Below are positions 13,586-22,312 of a DNA stretch of 64,000 bases, piece after piece; positions within the stretch are counted from its first letter, which is position 1, and every line of letters begins with the position of its first letter. The notes below the pieces were generated by a model, which made no database searches, was not told the DNA's origin, and was given only the letters and a program-made list of their open reading frames with translations. Source of the DNA: Brachynemurus nebulosus (lineage: Eukaryota > Arthropoda > Insecta > Neuroptera > Myrmeleontidae); assembly GCA_035578155.1 (NCBI GenBank), contig JAPWDM010000045.1, positions 48,501 to 112,500 on the forward strand, given 5' to 3'. The position numbers and the translations under genes are program-made.

Positions 13586-14027
13586 TAAGGCACGATCCAT
13601 ACTATAGTGCCGATATCGGTACTCTCCCGCTTCGGTCTAGCTCTGATATAATCTTGTTGTGCTCACATTACATATGCTGATACCATTCTGGTACCTATTC
13701 GTTCTCCATTCACATTATAATGCCGCTCTCGCCACGCTCCCACTTCGGTCTCAATTCGATACAAATATCTTTTCATAAAAACTGAATGCTAGAGCGGAAT
13801 GGAATTAAAAAAATGTTCACACAATCGATATAGGTCTGATATTGCTCCAATACCGCTCTGATAAAGTATTATCTGAGTGGTATTGGTATTGGAGCGAGAG
13901 CGTACCGTGACTGATATCGGAGCGATGATGTGAATACACTCATTGTTTCTTATGAAAGAATATTTTATCGAATCGGGAGCGTAACCATATCGTACCGAGG
14001 GCGGAGCGATCATGTGGATCGGGCCTA
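13586..14027. mobile_element. MITE rich in CGATATCGG-type motifs
   Basis: The left AAGGCACGATCCATACTATA is mirrored by CATGTGGATCGGGCCTA. The interior repeats GATATCGGAGCG and GCTCTGATA motifs in both orientations. A 91-codon frame at 13789-14064 lies across it and is not credible as a gene. Confidence 0.55.
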
Positions 14028-14214
14028 TGGGTACACATAGAATATACCACATTACCACAATCATTTTTATGGAATAAAATAGGTAAATATATAAAATAAT
14101 TGTTTTTAGACTTAAATAATAAAAATTAAAGAATATCTACGACGTCAGGTTTATATGTAAATTCAATTTCTAAATTTAATCGATTTGAGCGTTACTTTAT
14201 GGTATTCCATATTT

Positions 14215-14324
14215 GATATTAGTAAATAAAAACACTTTACTTTGCAAAATACCACCTTTATAAAAACCGGCAATACTATAAAAGTGATATTTTGCAAAGT
14301 AAAATGTTTTTATTTACTAATATC
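14215..14324. repeat. Perfect-looking hairpin, 48-bp arms
   Basis: 14215-14262 is the inverse of 14277-14324 with only a few mismatches around a 14-nt loop. The arms contain AGTAAATAAAAACA and TTTGCAAAATA. It could be a very short MITE. Confidence 0.8.
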
Positions 14325-15217
14325 GATTTCTAAAATTGAGTAAAACTGGAAATCGTACGTACCTATTTACATTTGGAGAAGTACTATCAAAATAAAATGT
14401 GTGTCTATATATTTACTAATTAGAAGTGTTTTTAATCAGTAATCAAAAATTCTGAAACTACTAACCTATGCATGTAATCCTTTCTAATTATTCGCAGCCC
14501 TGACATTCTAAACTTGCAACAATAAAACTAAATAAACACAATTTTAGTTTATCATAAAATATACTTAAATAACATTGTTGCAAATACTTTCAATGTTACC
14601 AACTATTATTATGACTCATTGTCAAACAGTATCACAGTATCGTATAGGTATAGTACACAGGCAACGTATATGACTCAAGCTATTAAATAATCTAGTTATT
14701 AATTTCAATTATAATTAACTCCATATACTTGAAAATATATGTATATTATAGATATTGACGGCTGAAAAATAAAAAATGTTGTCACAAATAATTTTTATGA
14801 ATTTAATTATTAAGTTTATTTAATATTTCTAAGTATTCGATGATAGAAACCAGAGTTCATTTACATAAAGATTTCATTACATAATTTAAAACCGAAAATA
14901 AATTTAAAAATTTAGAAGTTCCGAAGGTTAAGCAAACATCCCTTAAGGTAGTTGGTGGGTAGAACGATTTTTCAAAGGATTTTAACGAAACTTCTGTAGA
15001 TATTCATTTAATTCAATACCAATAATACGAGCCTATTCCAATTAAAATTAACCACCCCAATTTTGAGAAAAATGATTTCAAAGTTTTGTATTTTTAACAC
15101 GGACTCTCATGAGAAGTTAATATTTTTTTTGAATAAAATTAAAACGTACTGTCAAAGGAATTTGATAAAAATTTAATGTTATAAAGTACAAAGTTACAAA
15201 CCATATTTAAAAAATAC

Positions 15218-15520
15218 CCCTGTCGCAGCATCTGCATAACATAGCGAATTTCCAATCATAAAAGTTACTTTTTTTCGAAAACCCGCTTACCTAGAATAAT
15301 GGTTCAAAATGTATTTTCTGTGATTTTCTTGGTTCTTTACCACAATGTAAAAAAAATTGGAAAAACTTTTAAATTTTGGCAAATTGTTTGCAAAAAACTC
15401 ATTTTTTTGAGGTTTTTGGAATTGGACGTGTCTGACTGGAGAACTCATACAAAATTTTTGGACTTCCAACGTTTTATTGTTTTATTATATTTGCATCCCA
15501 AACTAGTATCTATCCTATAA
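15218..15520 (+). repeat. Copy of the CCCCTGTCGCAGCAT repeat family, 3'-truncated
   Basis: Starts ACCCCTGTCGCAGCATCTGC and runs through TTTTTGGACTTCCAACGTTT, then diverges before the (TA)n centre seen in the copies at 36.7, 53.4 and 58.8 kb. Frames at 15287-15520 on both strands lie inside it. Confidence 0.65.
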
Positions 15521-15722
15521 ATATAACAAGTTTCATCCAAAATGAATTTTTCGGATATATAGGCACTTAAATTTTCGAAATTTCTAAATTAATTTAAAAT
15601 AGAGTTAGTCTCCAGAAATTTTGTATTATGGTAAATTTAATTTAATAAATGACAAGTATATAAGTATAGTAATTATAAAGCATTCGCATAGAACAATAGT
15701 TTTAAGTATACATGCACATAAG

Positions 15723-16190
15723 CAAAATAATTTTTGAATTTTCCTGAAGGAAGGAAATATTTTCCCGTAATAAAAAGTATCCTAAATGTTGACGCAGGTA
15801 ATAAGTTATCACTACACCAGATTTCATAAAAATCCGTTCAATAGTTTTCGCGTAATATGTGCACATGCTCAAAAAGTTTTTTTACTTTCCTGTGGGAATG
15901 AGCCACTTTCCCGAAATAAAAAGTATCTGAGATGCTGACTCAGGTAATAAGTTATCATCACACCAAATTGCATCAAAATCCGTTCAATAGTTTTTGCGTA
16001 CTGTATGCACATGCTCAACATGGTTTTTCCATTTTCCCGTGGGAATGAGACATTTTCTCGAAGTAGAAAGTATCTTAGATGTTGATCCGGGTAATAAGTT
16101 GTCGGCACACCAAATTTCATTAAAATCCATCCAGTAGTTTTTGTGTGATGCGTGAACAGACGAACAGACAGACAGACAGACAGACAGACA
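15723..16190 (+). repeat. Three tandem units of about 147 bp ending in (GACA)n
   Basis: The blocks AAGTATCCTAAATGTTGACG, AAGTATCTGAGATGCTGACT and AAGTATCTTAGATGTTGATC start at 15775, 15921 and 16068. Each is followed by a block like CCAAATTTCATTAAAATCC. The array ends in a (GACA)6 tract. Such ends are common in insect retroposons, but no coding part remains. Confidence 0.7.
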
Positions 16191-18455
16191 AAAATTTAAA
16201 AAATCGCTGTTTTGATATCTACATCGATAACTATTTACAGTATCTGCACAATTTTTAAAAAATATTCCCTATACAGAAACGGTCTCGTTACATTTGTATT
16301 ATATGTATAGATTACCTATTAATGGCTCTTTATTTAAAATATTAATTTTTTTTTTAAAATAAATCGCCCTCTGTTCTAGGAAATATATATTTTTTAAATT
16401 TTTATAAAATTTCTTATGAAAGTGAGCTTCTTAGACAATTTTATTTTGTATTAATGTATTTTATTTTGTATTAATGTGAAACATGAACATTTAAATGTTG
16501 GCAATTTCTGTATTCTGGCGCTATCTATCTAGCGCGTTAGTTAACTACTTTATTTAAAAGTTCGAATAAAATTCCAGTCATTTTAATTCTTAATTGTTCA
16601 GGAACTTTAGTACCTTCAGTATCATAAAAGCAAGCAAAATAATATTACAATTTATTTATGTAGATACATATATGATGGAAAGTTAAGAAAAGAAAATGTT
16701 TTTTTGGAAGTTCGTGTTTAAGGTAAAATCGAAAAAACTTGGAAAATTTAATTAGTAATTAATTTTTTTTAAATATTTTTAGGTTTGGTTGTAAATGAAT
16801 CTACTGTTGATCTTTTAATATGATACTGAACTATTCATTATTTAAAATGAAAAATTGTGTACTTATTAGATGATGAAAATAAAAAATTAGTAGTTTGAAA
16901 AACCGAAACAAATCGACCGACGTCTTGAAAAAGTCTGTCGGGACACCGGAGCAACGGAGCTAGAACCGTGACAAATCCGGGAAAACCAAGACGTATGGAC
17001 ACTCTACACGGATTGTGAATGTTATAAACTTTAAGTTTTGATTTTTAAGCACATTATGAGTGAAACTGAAAATTAACAACTTGTGAAATTTGACATTTTA
17101 GTTAAAGTGCATATAAAATATAATACCTACATGTTTTTATAAAAATGCAAATATAAATAAATGTTTTCTGTTTTTTTTTTTTTTTTATTTTAATTGTTAT
17201 TAATTATTTGGCTTTTTTAATAATTTAGAATTTTTCTGTCAAATGAATAAATTCTGAAAATATGAATTTATGACATAATTTCAGTAAAAGTGAAAATGAA
17301 ATTTTTCACCCACACTTTTGTAGTGTCAATGTACATCACTGGATCCCAATTTTCAAATGGATAGATAATTTCAGTAGCGTAGAAACTAATTATTAAAAAA
17401 TTGCAAACCAAATGTGTTTATATGATAATACGTACTTATAAAATTTATATACGTGTTCTTCCGAAAATCGTAAATACCTAATTAACTTTCTCTCGATGAA
17501 GTTGGATTGACAAACATTTACATTAGGGATGTTATGGATATTCGTAACCGTAACTAAAACTACCGATATCCGAAATAATTAAATATCCGAAACCGAAAGC
17601 GTATACGAAAATGAAAGTTTATAAGTCTAGTAAGTACTTAACACATTAATATTTTTTCTATATATCAATATCTAAAAATATTTCAGTCCCTTTTTGACAA
17701 TCTTGCCAGAACTTAAACACTTTTTTAAATATTTTTATTGTTAAAATCGAAACGTTATTTTGAAGCCGGTTAAAATTAATATATTTTACATTAAAATGTG
17801 TGGTCAATACAATCACTCGCTAGTTAATTATCGCTAGATTTGATGCTAGAAAATTGAGAAAAAACAGGTCATATAGATTTTTTTTTATTTAGATTTTATT
17901 TGTAATGATTGAATTACAAAATTCAAAAGGATGTTAAAAAATGTGTGTATTCACTATGAGCTTTTGCCTGTAGTAAATCCAGCTGCTCAAAATCGGTTCC
18001 AATATATCAGTTGGTCAGGACGGCATTTGTACATAATTTTAATATTTTCTTTAAGAAATAGTATTTTTTTTTTAAATACTTGTTTGATTTTTTCAAGGCG
18101 AGTACTTTTTACGATGTGTGTTTACCAAATTCTACAAAATAATTAAAAAAAAAAAACATTGTAACCCTACTATTTTGAAATTTTCAAAAAAATATCATGA
18201 AAATTACCTCATATATGCTTTTTCTGAGTTAATTATTGAAAAATATTCTATTTTCCGAAATTTTTAAGGTAAAACGAGCAGATGTATGGTTTTTGTTAAA
18301 CAAATTTCAGATCTTTAATACATTTTTTCCTTAAAAAAATAAATATTTAATATTTTCAAAAATGTATGATACAACTTGTCAAAATTTAAAATTATTTGTT
18401 TTGTTGTCAAAAGAAAAAAAAACTGAATGTGTAAATTTATTTACCACTAAAATGA
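16191..18455. other. Gene-free stretch left of the Polinton
   Basis: AT-rich, with T-tracts near 17170 and 17880. A 71-codon frame at 17931-18146 has no recognisable features. Confidence 0.5.
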
Positions 18456-18461
18456 TGGGTT
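18456..18461. repeat. Left target-site duplication TGGGTT
   Basis: TGGGTT directly precedes the terminal AGTAGTAGG of the Polinton. The same six bases follow the other terminus at 36281-36286. A 6-bp duplication is the known Polinton/Maverick signature. Confidence 0.95.
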
Positions 18462-19034
18462 AGTAGTAGGTTTTGGAGAGTTTGGGATCCACCTTCCCAC
18501 CTGCCGACTTTTTGAGTGACCTCGGCAGGTGGTAAAACTACCGAGGCGGTTCTAGAAGCCTCCGGCGGTGGGTGGAGCAAAATTTTTTTCTAGCCTAGTG
18601 GAACTTGATCCAACCTAAGAGAACCTAAGGAAATTTGGTGTAACCTAACAAAATTTTTTTTAACCTAAGAATTTAAAAATTCCGTAATAGATGGCGCAGC
18701 CACCTTCGAGCCCTGTGAATTCGCTACTAGATGGCGCGGCCACCTTCGAGCCTGTAAATTCGCTACTAGATGGCGTTGCTAGTCTGGATTCCTGTGTGTA
18801 AGTTTGAAAAATTGTCAATAGATGGCATCGAAAACCTTTTTTTTGATAGTTAAACTAGCCATTAAAAGATGGCCTTGCTTTCATAATTTTATAATATTTT
18901 TATCTGAAAACAGGCTTAAACTGTCAGCTGACGTCACTAAAGGTAAACTGATATCAAACAGCGAAGATTTCTCTCTAATATGCGAAAATGAATTTTATCA
19001 TATGATTGTATATTTTTATCTGAAAACAGGTTTA
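18462..19034 (+). repeat. Left terminal inverted repeat of the Polinton
   Basis: Matches the complement of 35708-36280. From the tip inwards it holds CACCTGCCGA/TCGGCAGGTG (a small internal hairpin), four AACCTAA motifs at about 18612-18668, roughly 40-bp repeats with AGATGGCGC, and a TGACGTCA palindrome at 18929-18936. A 77-codon frame (18822-19055) is open in both repeat copies, but this is expected from their identity and is no proof of a gene. Confidence 0.95.
18687..18828 (+). promoter_or_regulatory. Cluster of CTCF-like AGATGGCGC motifs in the left repeat
   Basis: AGATGGCGC at 18689-18697 and 18729-18737, AGATGGCGT at 18768-18776 and AGATGGCAT at 18820-18828. The first three sit in about 40-bp repeats (GCCACCTTCGAGCC between them). 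The core resembles the insect CTCF consensus AGRKGGCGC. Binding is inference only. Confidence 0.4.
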
Positions 19035-19166
19035 TACAGGTTTTCCTCTAAATAAAAACACATTTTTTTTTTTAAATTTTTAATTTTTAATTTTTATTTT
19101 TTTATTAAATAAAAACACATTTTTTTTATTTTTAATTTTTTTTAATTTTTTCTTATTTTAATAAGT

Positions 19167-19172
19167 TTATTT
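19167..19172 (-). terminator. Polyadenylation signal AATAAA
   Basis: AATAAA on the minus strand about 32 bp after the stop of the exonuclease-like gene, inside a T/A-rich stretch (19056-19203). Confidence 0.5.
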
Positions 19173-19203
19173 TAAAAGAAATATTTTTTTACAATAAAAA
19201 TGT

Positions 19204-19716
19204 TTAAATGTTATTACAATAATATTTGTATATGGATATGACATTTTCCATGGCGCAAGTTGCTCCGGAATGATGACCGCATCGAGGGCTAGTGTATGTT
19301 GATGTTATGATTCTCAACTTGGGACAAATTGTTATTTCTTCAAAGTTCATAATGGGCGCTGATGGTAGCAGTCGTTTCAAATAGCGTACTTTTTCTTCTC
19401 CTTTCGTATAGATGATTCGAGTTCCGTGCAGATTGTTTATTAAAATGTATTGTAGTTCCTCGTATTCAATATGTCCGTCCATCCAGGAGAACCCATGATG
19501 ATTTTTCGGCAACCAGCGAGCTGTGCGTTGATCTTTTTCACTTAATTCGCAAAACGGTATTGGTGATTTGAATACATAGTGCTGTAGTATATAATCTTCA
19601 CCACAATTTTCTTCGGAAGAATCGAATTTCAACACAGCCAATTCCTTTATGTAGAATTTCCCATTTGTCGAATTTGGAAATCCTTGGAAGTCAACAATTG
19701 CTGCGTCGGTCTTCAT
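19204..19716 (-). CDS. Polinton-associated exonuclease-like protein (170 aa), function uncertain
   Basis: A 170-residue intact frame that closes the left minus-strand gene block. Residues 7-12 (IVDFQGF) with KEL at 24-26 resemble the first motif of RNase H-fold DEDD exonucleases. IYTKGEEK at 102-109 is followed by a Cys/His-rich tail (C131, C146, H148, H149, C154). Similar arthropod proteins are common near Polinton genes as far as I recall, but the last catalytic Asp of DEDDh enzymes is not evident, so it may be a non-catalytic relative. A TATAAAAA box at 19766-19773 overlaps the end of the upstream capsid gene and gives it its own promoter. The first ATG is used. The protein-coding call is firm; the enzyme class is inferred. 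Confidence 0.65.
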   Translation of the reverse strand: MKTDAAIVDFQGFPNSTNGKFYIKELAVLKFDSSEENCGEDYILQHYVFKSPIPFCELSEKDQRTARWLPKNHHGFSWMDGHIEYEELQYILINNLHGTRIIYTKGEEKVRYLKRLLPSAPIMNFEEITICPKLRIITSTYTSPRCGHHSGATCAMENVISIYKYYCNNI

Positions 19717-19765
19717 TGTGCGTTGTCTAGAGCGAAACTGACTGATTTATAGCTGGATTGCGATG

Positions 19766-19773
19766 TTTTTATA
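19766..19773 (-). promoter_or_regulatory. TATA box of the exonuclease-like gene
   Basis: TATAAAAA on the minus strand about 50 bp before the ATG at 19716. It overlaps the last codons of the major capsid gene. Confidence 0.5.
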
Positions 19774-20974
19774 CATATTTTGTAACAATATTTGTCAATG
19801 GATTATATTGAACCACACGATCATGTAGTAGAAGGCAAAATGCTGATGTATTCTCTGGCACCTCCTTCAACGTTTTAAATTCAATTCGAATATCCACTGG
19901 TCCACTTTTCAAAGTTTCGTTTTGATGAGAACAATCGATGAATATAATTGGCGCGATATTCTTGAATTGCGTTTTGCTTAAAAGCGGTTCATTCTTCTTA
20001 CAATCATAATATGCTTGTTGAAATTTCGAATACATGTGATATGCTACTGCATATCTATCATTACTGAAATCCAAATTCAAATCCATGTACGGGTATTTCG
20101 CAGAATTTAAATAAACTTTGACGTCTGAAAGTTCACAGTGATCGAAAATACTGGAATCTTTATCTTTTTTATTTCGTCGATTCGTTTGTAGAGCGAATAT
20201 AATGTAACGTGGTTTCTCCAATTGAGTCGATGTTTTCACCGTCCAAATGTTTTGTCTCGCTGTTGGAATCGTTGGCTGTATATGCATATCCCATGATCGA
20301 AAAGCAATTGTAATATCTCGACTATTTTCCACATACTTCAACAACTTCAGTTTCTGTTCATCTGCAACCGTAACGTGTGGAACCATCCATTGAATTTTAT
20401 GTATATGGAAAGTGACGTCATCCGTTGGTGATATGACTGCATCGTGATCCGTCCGAGCTCGAGTCAGAATTAGTTGATGTTTCGCATTGATGATAACTTT
20501 CTTGTAATGGTTAAGAAATCCAAACATCCGCGCCAATGGTAGACAGAAATTGAAGTAGCCTTTTTCCGTTACTTTAATTCTTTCACCTGGACACCATCCG
20601 GCGTTGTAGAGTAGTTTGCTTTCATTTTCGTTTAATGCCAAATAATTGATTAACGTTGTTGTCGGTCCCACGTACTTGCATTGATCGATTTCCACGTCGT
20701 TCAGTTCATATCGTATTTCTTCAAACAGATACGCCAATGAATTGTTGGATAATTCCGCTGTAGTCGATACTGTTTTATCACTCTTCAACAATTGTCCTTC
20801 CACATACAGACAACTTTCGTGCGGCAGCAGGATCAGATCTTGGTTTTGACAGCAGATTCGTATTTCGTCGCTGTTTCCAAACGCATTTAGAAACGGCGAA
20901 TAGCAGTGATACTCGATGTTTGAAATGCTCTCATCGAAATCGATTCCAGTATTGATGCTTAAAATGCTGCTCAT
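19769..20974 (-). CDS. Polinton major capsid protein, double jelly-roll type (401 aa)
   Basis: A 401-residue protein in the usual place of the Polinton major capsid gene. It is downstream of the minor capsid gene and has the typical final region: VDIRIEFKT near residue 365, then FCLLLHDRVVQYNPLTN near the end. In Polintons this protein is predicted to form pseudo-hexameric capsomers related to those of adenovirus-like and NCLDV capsids. The frame is uninterrupted. Its ATG overlaps the stop of the 53-codon ORF as ATGA (20971-20974), and no separate TATA box is visible just upstream, so it is probably translated from the minor-capsid transcript by reinitiation. Assignment rests on motif memory and gene order; a fold prediction would settle it. 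Confidence 0.8.
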   Translation of the reverse strand: MSSILSINTGIDFDESISNIEYHCYSPFLNAFGNSDEIRICCQNQDLILLPHESCLYVEGQLLKSDKTVSTTAELSNNSLAYLFEEIRYELNDVEIDQCKYVGPTTTLINYLALNENESKLLYNAGWCPGERIKVTEKGYFNFCLPLARMFGFLNHYKKVIINAKHQLILTRARTDHDAVISPTDDVTFHIHKIQWMVPHVTVADEQKLKLLKYVENSRDITIAFRSWDMHIQPTIPTARQNIWTVKTSTQLEKPRYIIFALQTNRRNKKDKDSSIFDHCELSDVKVYLNSAKYPYMDLNLDFSNDRYAVAYHMYSKFQQAYYDCKKNEPLLSKTQFKNIAPIIFIDCSHQNETLKSGPVDIRIEFKTLKEVPENTSAFCLLLHDRVVQYNPLTNIVTKYV

Positions 20975-21132
20975 TTTTTCCTCTTCAGCTTGAAACCCAA
21001 TTGTCGAAGAAATTGTTTGTTCTCTCTTGTTAATGGCGGTCGTTGTTGCTTCTTCCTCGCCGATCCGTTCACCTTGGTGGCAAGTTGTAGACTGATCGGT
21101 CGCACCACATTTTCGTCTTTAAATACCAACAT
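20971..21132 (-). CDS. Small basic protein between the capsid genes (53 aa)
   Basis: A 53-codon frame starting MLVFKDENVV and ending RQLGFKLKRKK, rich in Lys and Arg. Its ATG lies two bases after the minor capsid stop (TGAAAATG) and its stop overlaps the major capsid start (ATGA), so it exactly bridges the two capsid genes. That packing argues strongly that it is real despite its length. I recall similar short frames with an LTxENxxFLxxLGF pattern between capsid genes of other arthropod Polintons. No function is known to me; a capsid-associated or DNA-binding role is only suggested by charge and position. Confidence 0.75.
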   Translation of the reverse strand: MLVFKDENVVRPISLQLATKVNGSARKKQQRPPLTRENKQFLRQLGFKLKRKK

Positions 21133-21134
21133 TT

Positions 21135-21833
21135 TCACGCCGGCTTCAAATGCAGCTTTACTGTTATCGTTTCGCCTCGAAAATTCACTAAATTGCCGTC
21201 TTGATCCACAATTCGTAAAACTAGAGATGTTATCCGTCTCACGGTCACCGGCATATAAATAACTGTATTCGGTGATTCGCTTATTTTATACCCAGGCTCC
21301 ACTTGAATCGAAAACGAATAAATATTATGTGCTGGAACGTTGTTCAGGTAGCTGTTCGTTGTAATGTTTGTTTCAACTTGTATCAGATTCACTTTCATGA
21401 TATTCGTTGGTTTATCCGAATAGTGGTAATGACCAGCTGCAAGTTTTCGCTTACTGAAGCCAAGTAGCGAGCCAATTGTTCGTTCTTGATCGAAATGAAT
21501 TGTTTCCGTACATTTTATTTCACTTTTTAGCGTATTGTTATTCGCACGAAGTATAAGTTGCGGGCTATCACCCGGTTTTCTCTTCTCTAGTATCCGATCT
21601 TCTATTTGAAACTCCAAATCTTCCAGATCATAATTGCCGACAGGTATCTCGATGCATTTCACTTCTCCATCACCGTAATGGAATAAATTATTTGTTTCGT
21701 CGATATTTGGCACTGCATTGTATGTTTCAAAATTGACCAACCCGCATACATAATCACCCGGCAAATCGATGGGTGGAAAATACTCAGCTGTTAGTATAGA
21801 TGAATCACCACTTAACGTTAATGTTAACGACAT
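21135..21833 (-). CDS. Polinton minor capsid (penton) protein, single jelly-roll type (232 aa)
   Basis: A 232-residue protein beginning MSLTLTLSGDSS and ending in the strand-rich block NLVNFRGETITVKLHL, which is typical of Polinton minor capsid proteins. These are predicted single-jelly-roll proteins forming the five-fold vertices. It leads a three-cistron unit (minor capsid, 53-aa protein, major capsid). A TATA-like TTTAAATATA lies about 45 bp upstream (21874-21883), giving a leader of roughly 20 nt. The frame is intact and the length is normal for the family. Confidence 0.82.
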   Translation of the reverse strand: MSLTLTLSGDSSILTAEYFPPIDLPGDYVCGLVNFETYNAVPNIDETNNLFHYGDGEVKCIEIPVGNYDLEDLEFQIEDRILEKRKPGDSPQLILRANNNTLKSEIKCTETIHFDQERTIGSLLGFSKRKLAAGHYHYSDKPTNIMKVNLIQVETNITTNSYLNNVPAHNIYSFSIQVEPGYKISESPNTVIYMPVTVRRITSLVLRIVDQDGNLVNFRGETITVKLHLKPA

Positions 21834-21873
21834 GGTGACTAAGATACGAATGACAGAAACTTCTTGCCACGAG

Positions 21874-21883
21874 TATATTTAAA
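21874..21883 (-). promoter_or_regulatory. TATA-like box of the capsid unit
   Basis: TTTAAATATA on the minus strand, 41-50 bp upstream of the minor capsid ATG. It is weaker than the TATAAATA boxes of other units. Confidence 0.4.
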
Positions 21884-21907
21884 GTATAGATGAGAAGTGC
21901 AACAAAA

Positions 21908-22312
21908 TTATTGAAAATAATTTGTATTCCATAAAAATTCTAGACATAAATGTCCACAGTTGTACTGTTCATAATTTTGGTATCTGTTATAATTATATTT
22001 AATATTATTGCCATGTAAATATTGCACAACTTCTGCGGGTGGTGACAAATTTCCAAAACTATCAAAATATTCGACGTTCTTGTTATCTTTGGCGTACGCT
22101 ACCCAATGGCTTCCTGGTCCTGATGAATTATCCAAATTGACGACTCCACACTCCTTTCGCCTTGGCCGTTTCGGTAAATCATCTCTCATGAACACGCCAC
22201 GAAAATTGGATAAATATTTGTTTCCAAACTGATAAATGTCGCGATCAGTTAATGGTCGATCGGGTAGCTCGCTTAGCGGTTTTTTGATTCGATGTAAAGT
22301 CCCAAACCTCTT
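21908..22312 (-). CDS. Adenain-like capsid maturation cysteine protease (open frame without N-terminal AUG)
   Basis: The protease core has the His of GSHWVAY, the Asp of EYFDSFG, and the Gln/Cys of YEQYNCGHLCLEF, the C5/Ulp1-like triad seen in Polinton proteases. The first AUG is at 22189, but recognisable family sequence (FRGVFMRDDLP, and LTDRDIY before it) begins well upstream, and the frame is open back to a stop at 22313-22315 with no AUG. It overlaps the end of the PLA2 gene in the -1 frame. An in-frame slippery heptamer A AAA AAC at 22279-22285 would fuse it to the PLA2 protein. So its product is probably the C-terminal part of a frameshift fusion of about 398 residues. Alternatives are non-AUG initiation or use of the internal AUG. 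Confidence 0.8.
   Translation of the reverse strand, partial: KRFGTLHRIKKPLSELPDRPLTDRDIYQFGNKYLSNFRGVFMRDDLPKRPRRKECGVVNLDNSSGPGSHWVAYAKDNKNVEYFDSFGNLSPPAEVVQYLHGNNIKYNYNRYQNYEQYNCGHLCLEFLWNTNYFQ

Noticed and set aside
13429..13680. 83-codon frame
   Set aside because: Lies across the boundary of two repeat families; no conserved protein pattern.
17520..17640. Possible hAT end (TAGGGATGTTATGGATATTC)
   Set aside because: No inverted partner or target duplication was found.
18822..19055. 77-codon frame in the left inverted repeat (and 93 codons at 35639-35920 in the right)
   Set aside because: Shared only because the repeats are identical; no promoter, no known family, and it lies in the terminal repeat.
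20990..21262. 90-codon plus-strand frame across the capsid gene junction
   Set aside because: Antisense to the 53-aa gene and the minor capsid gene, which have better support.
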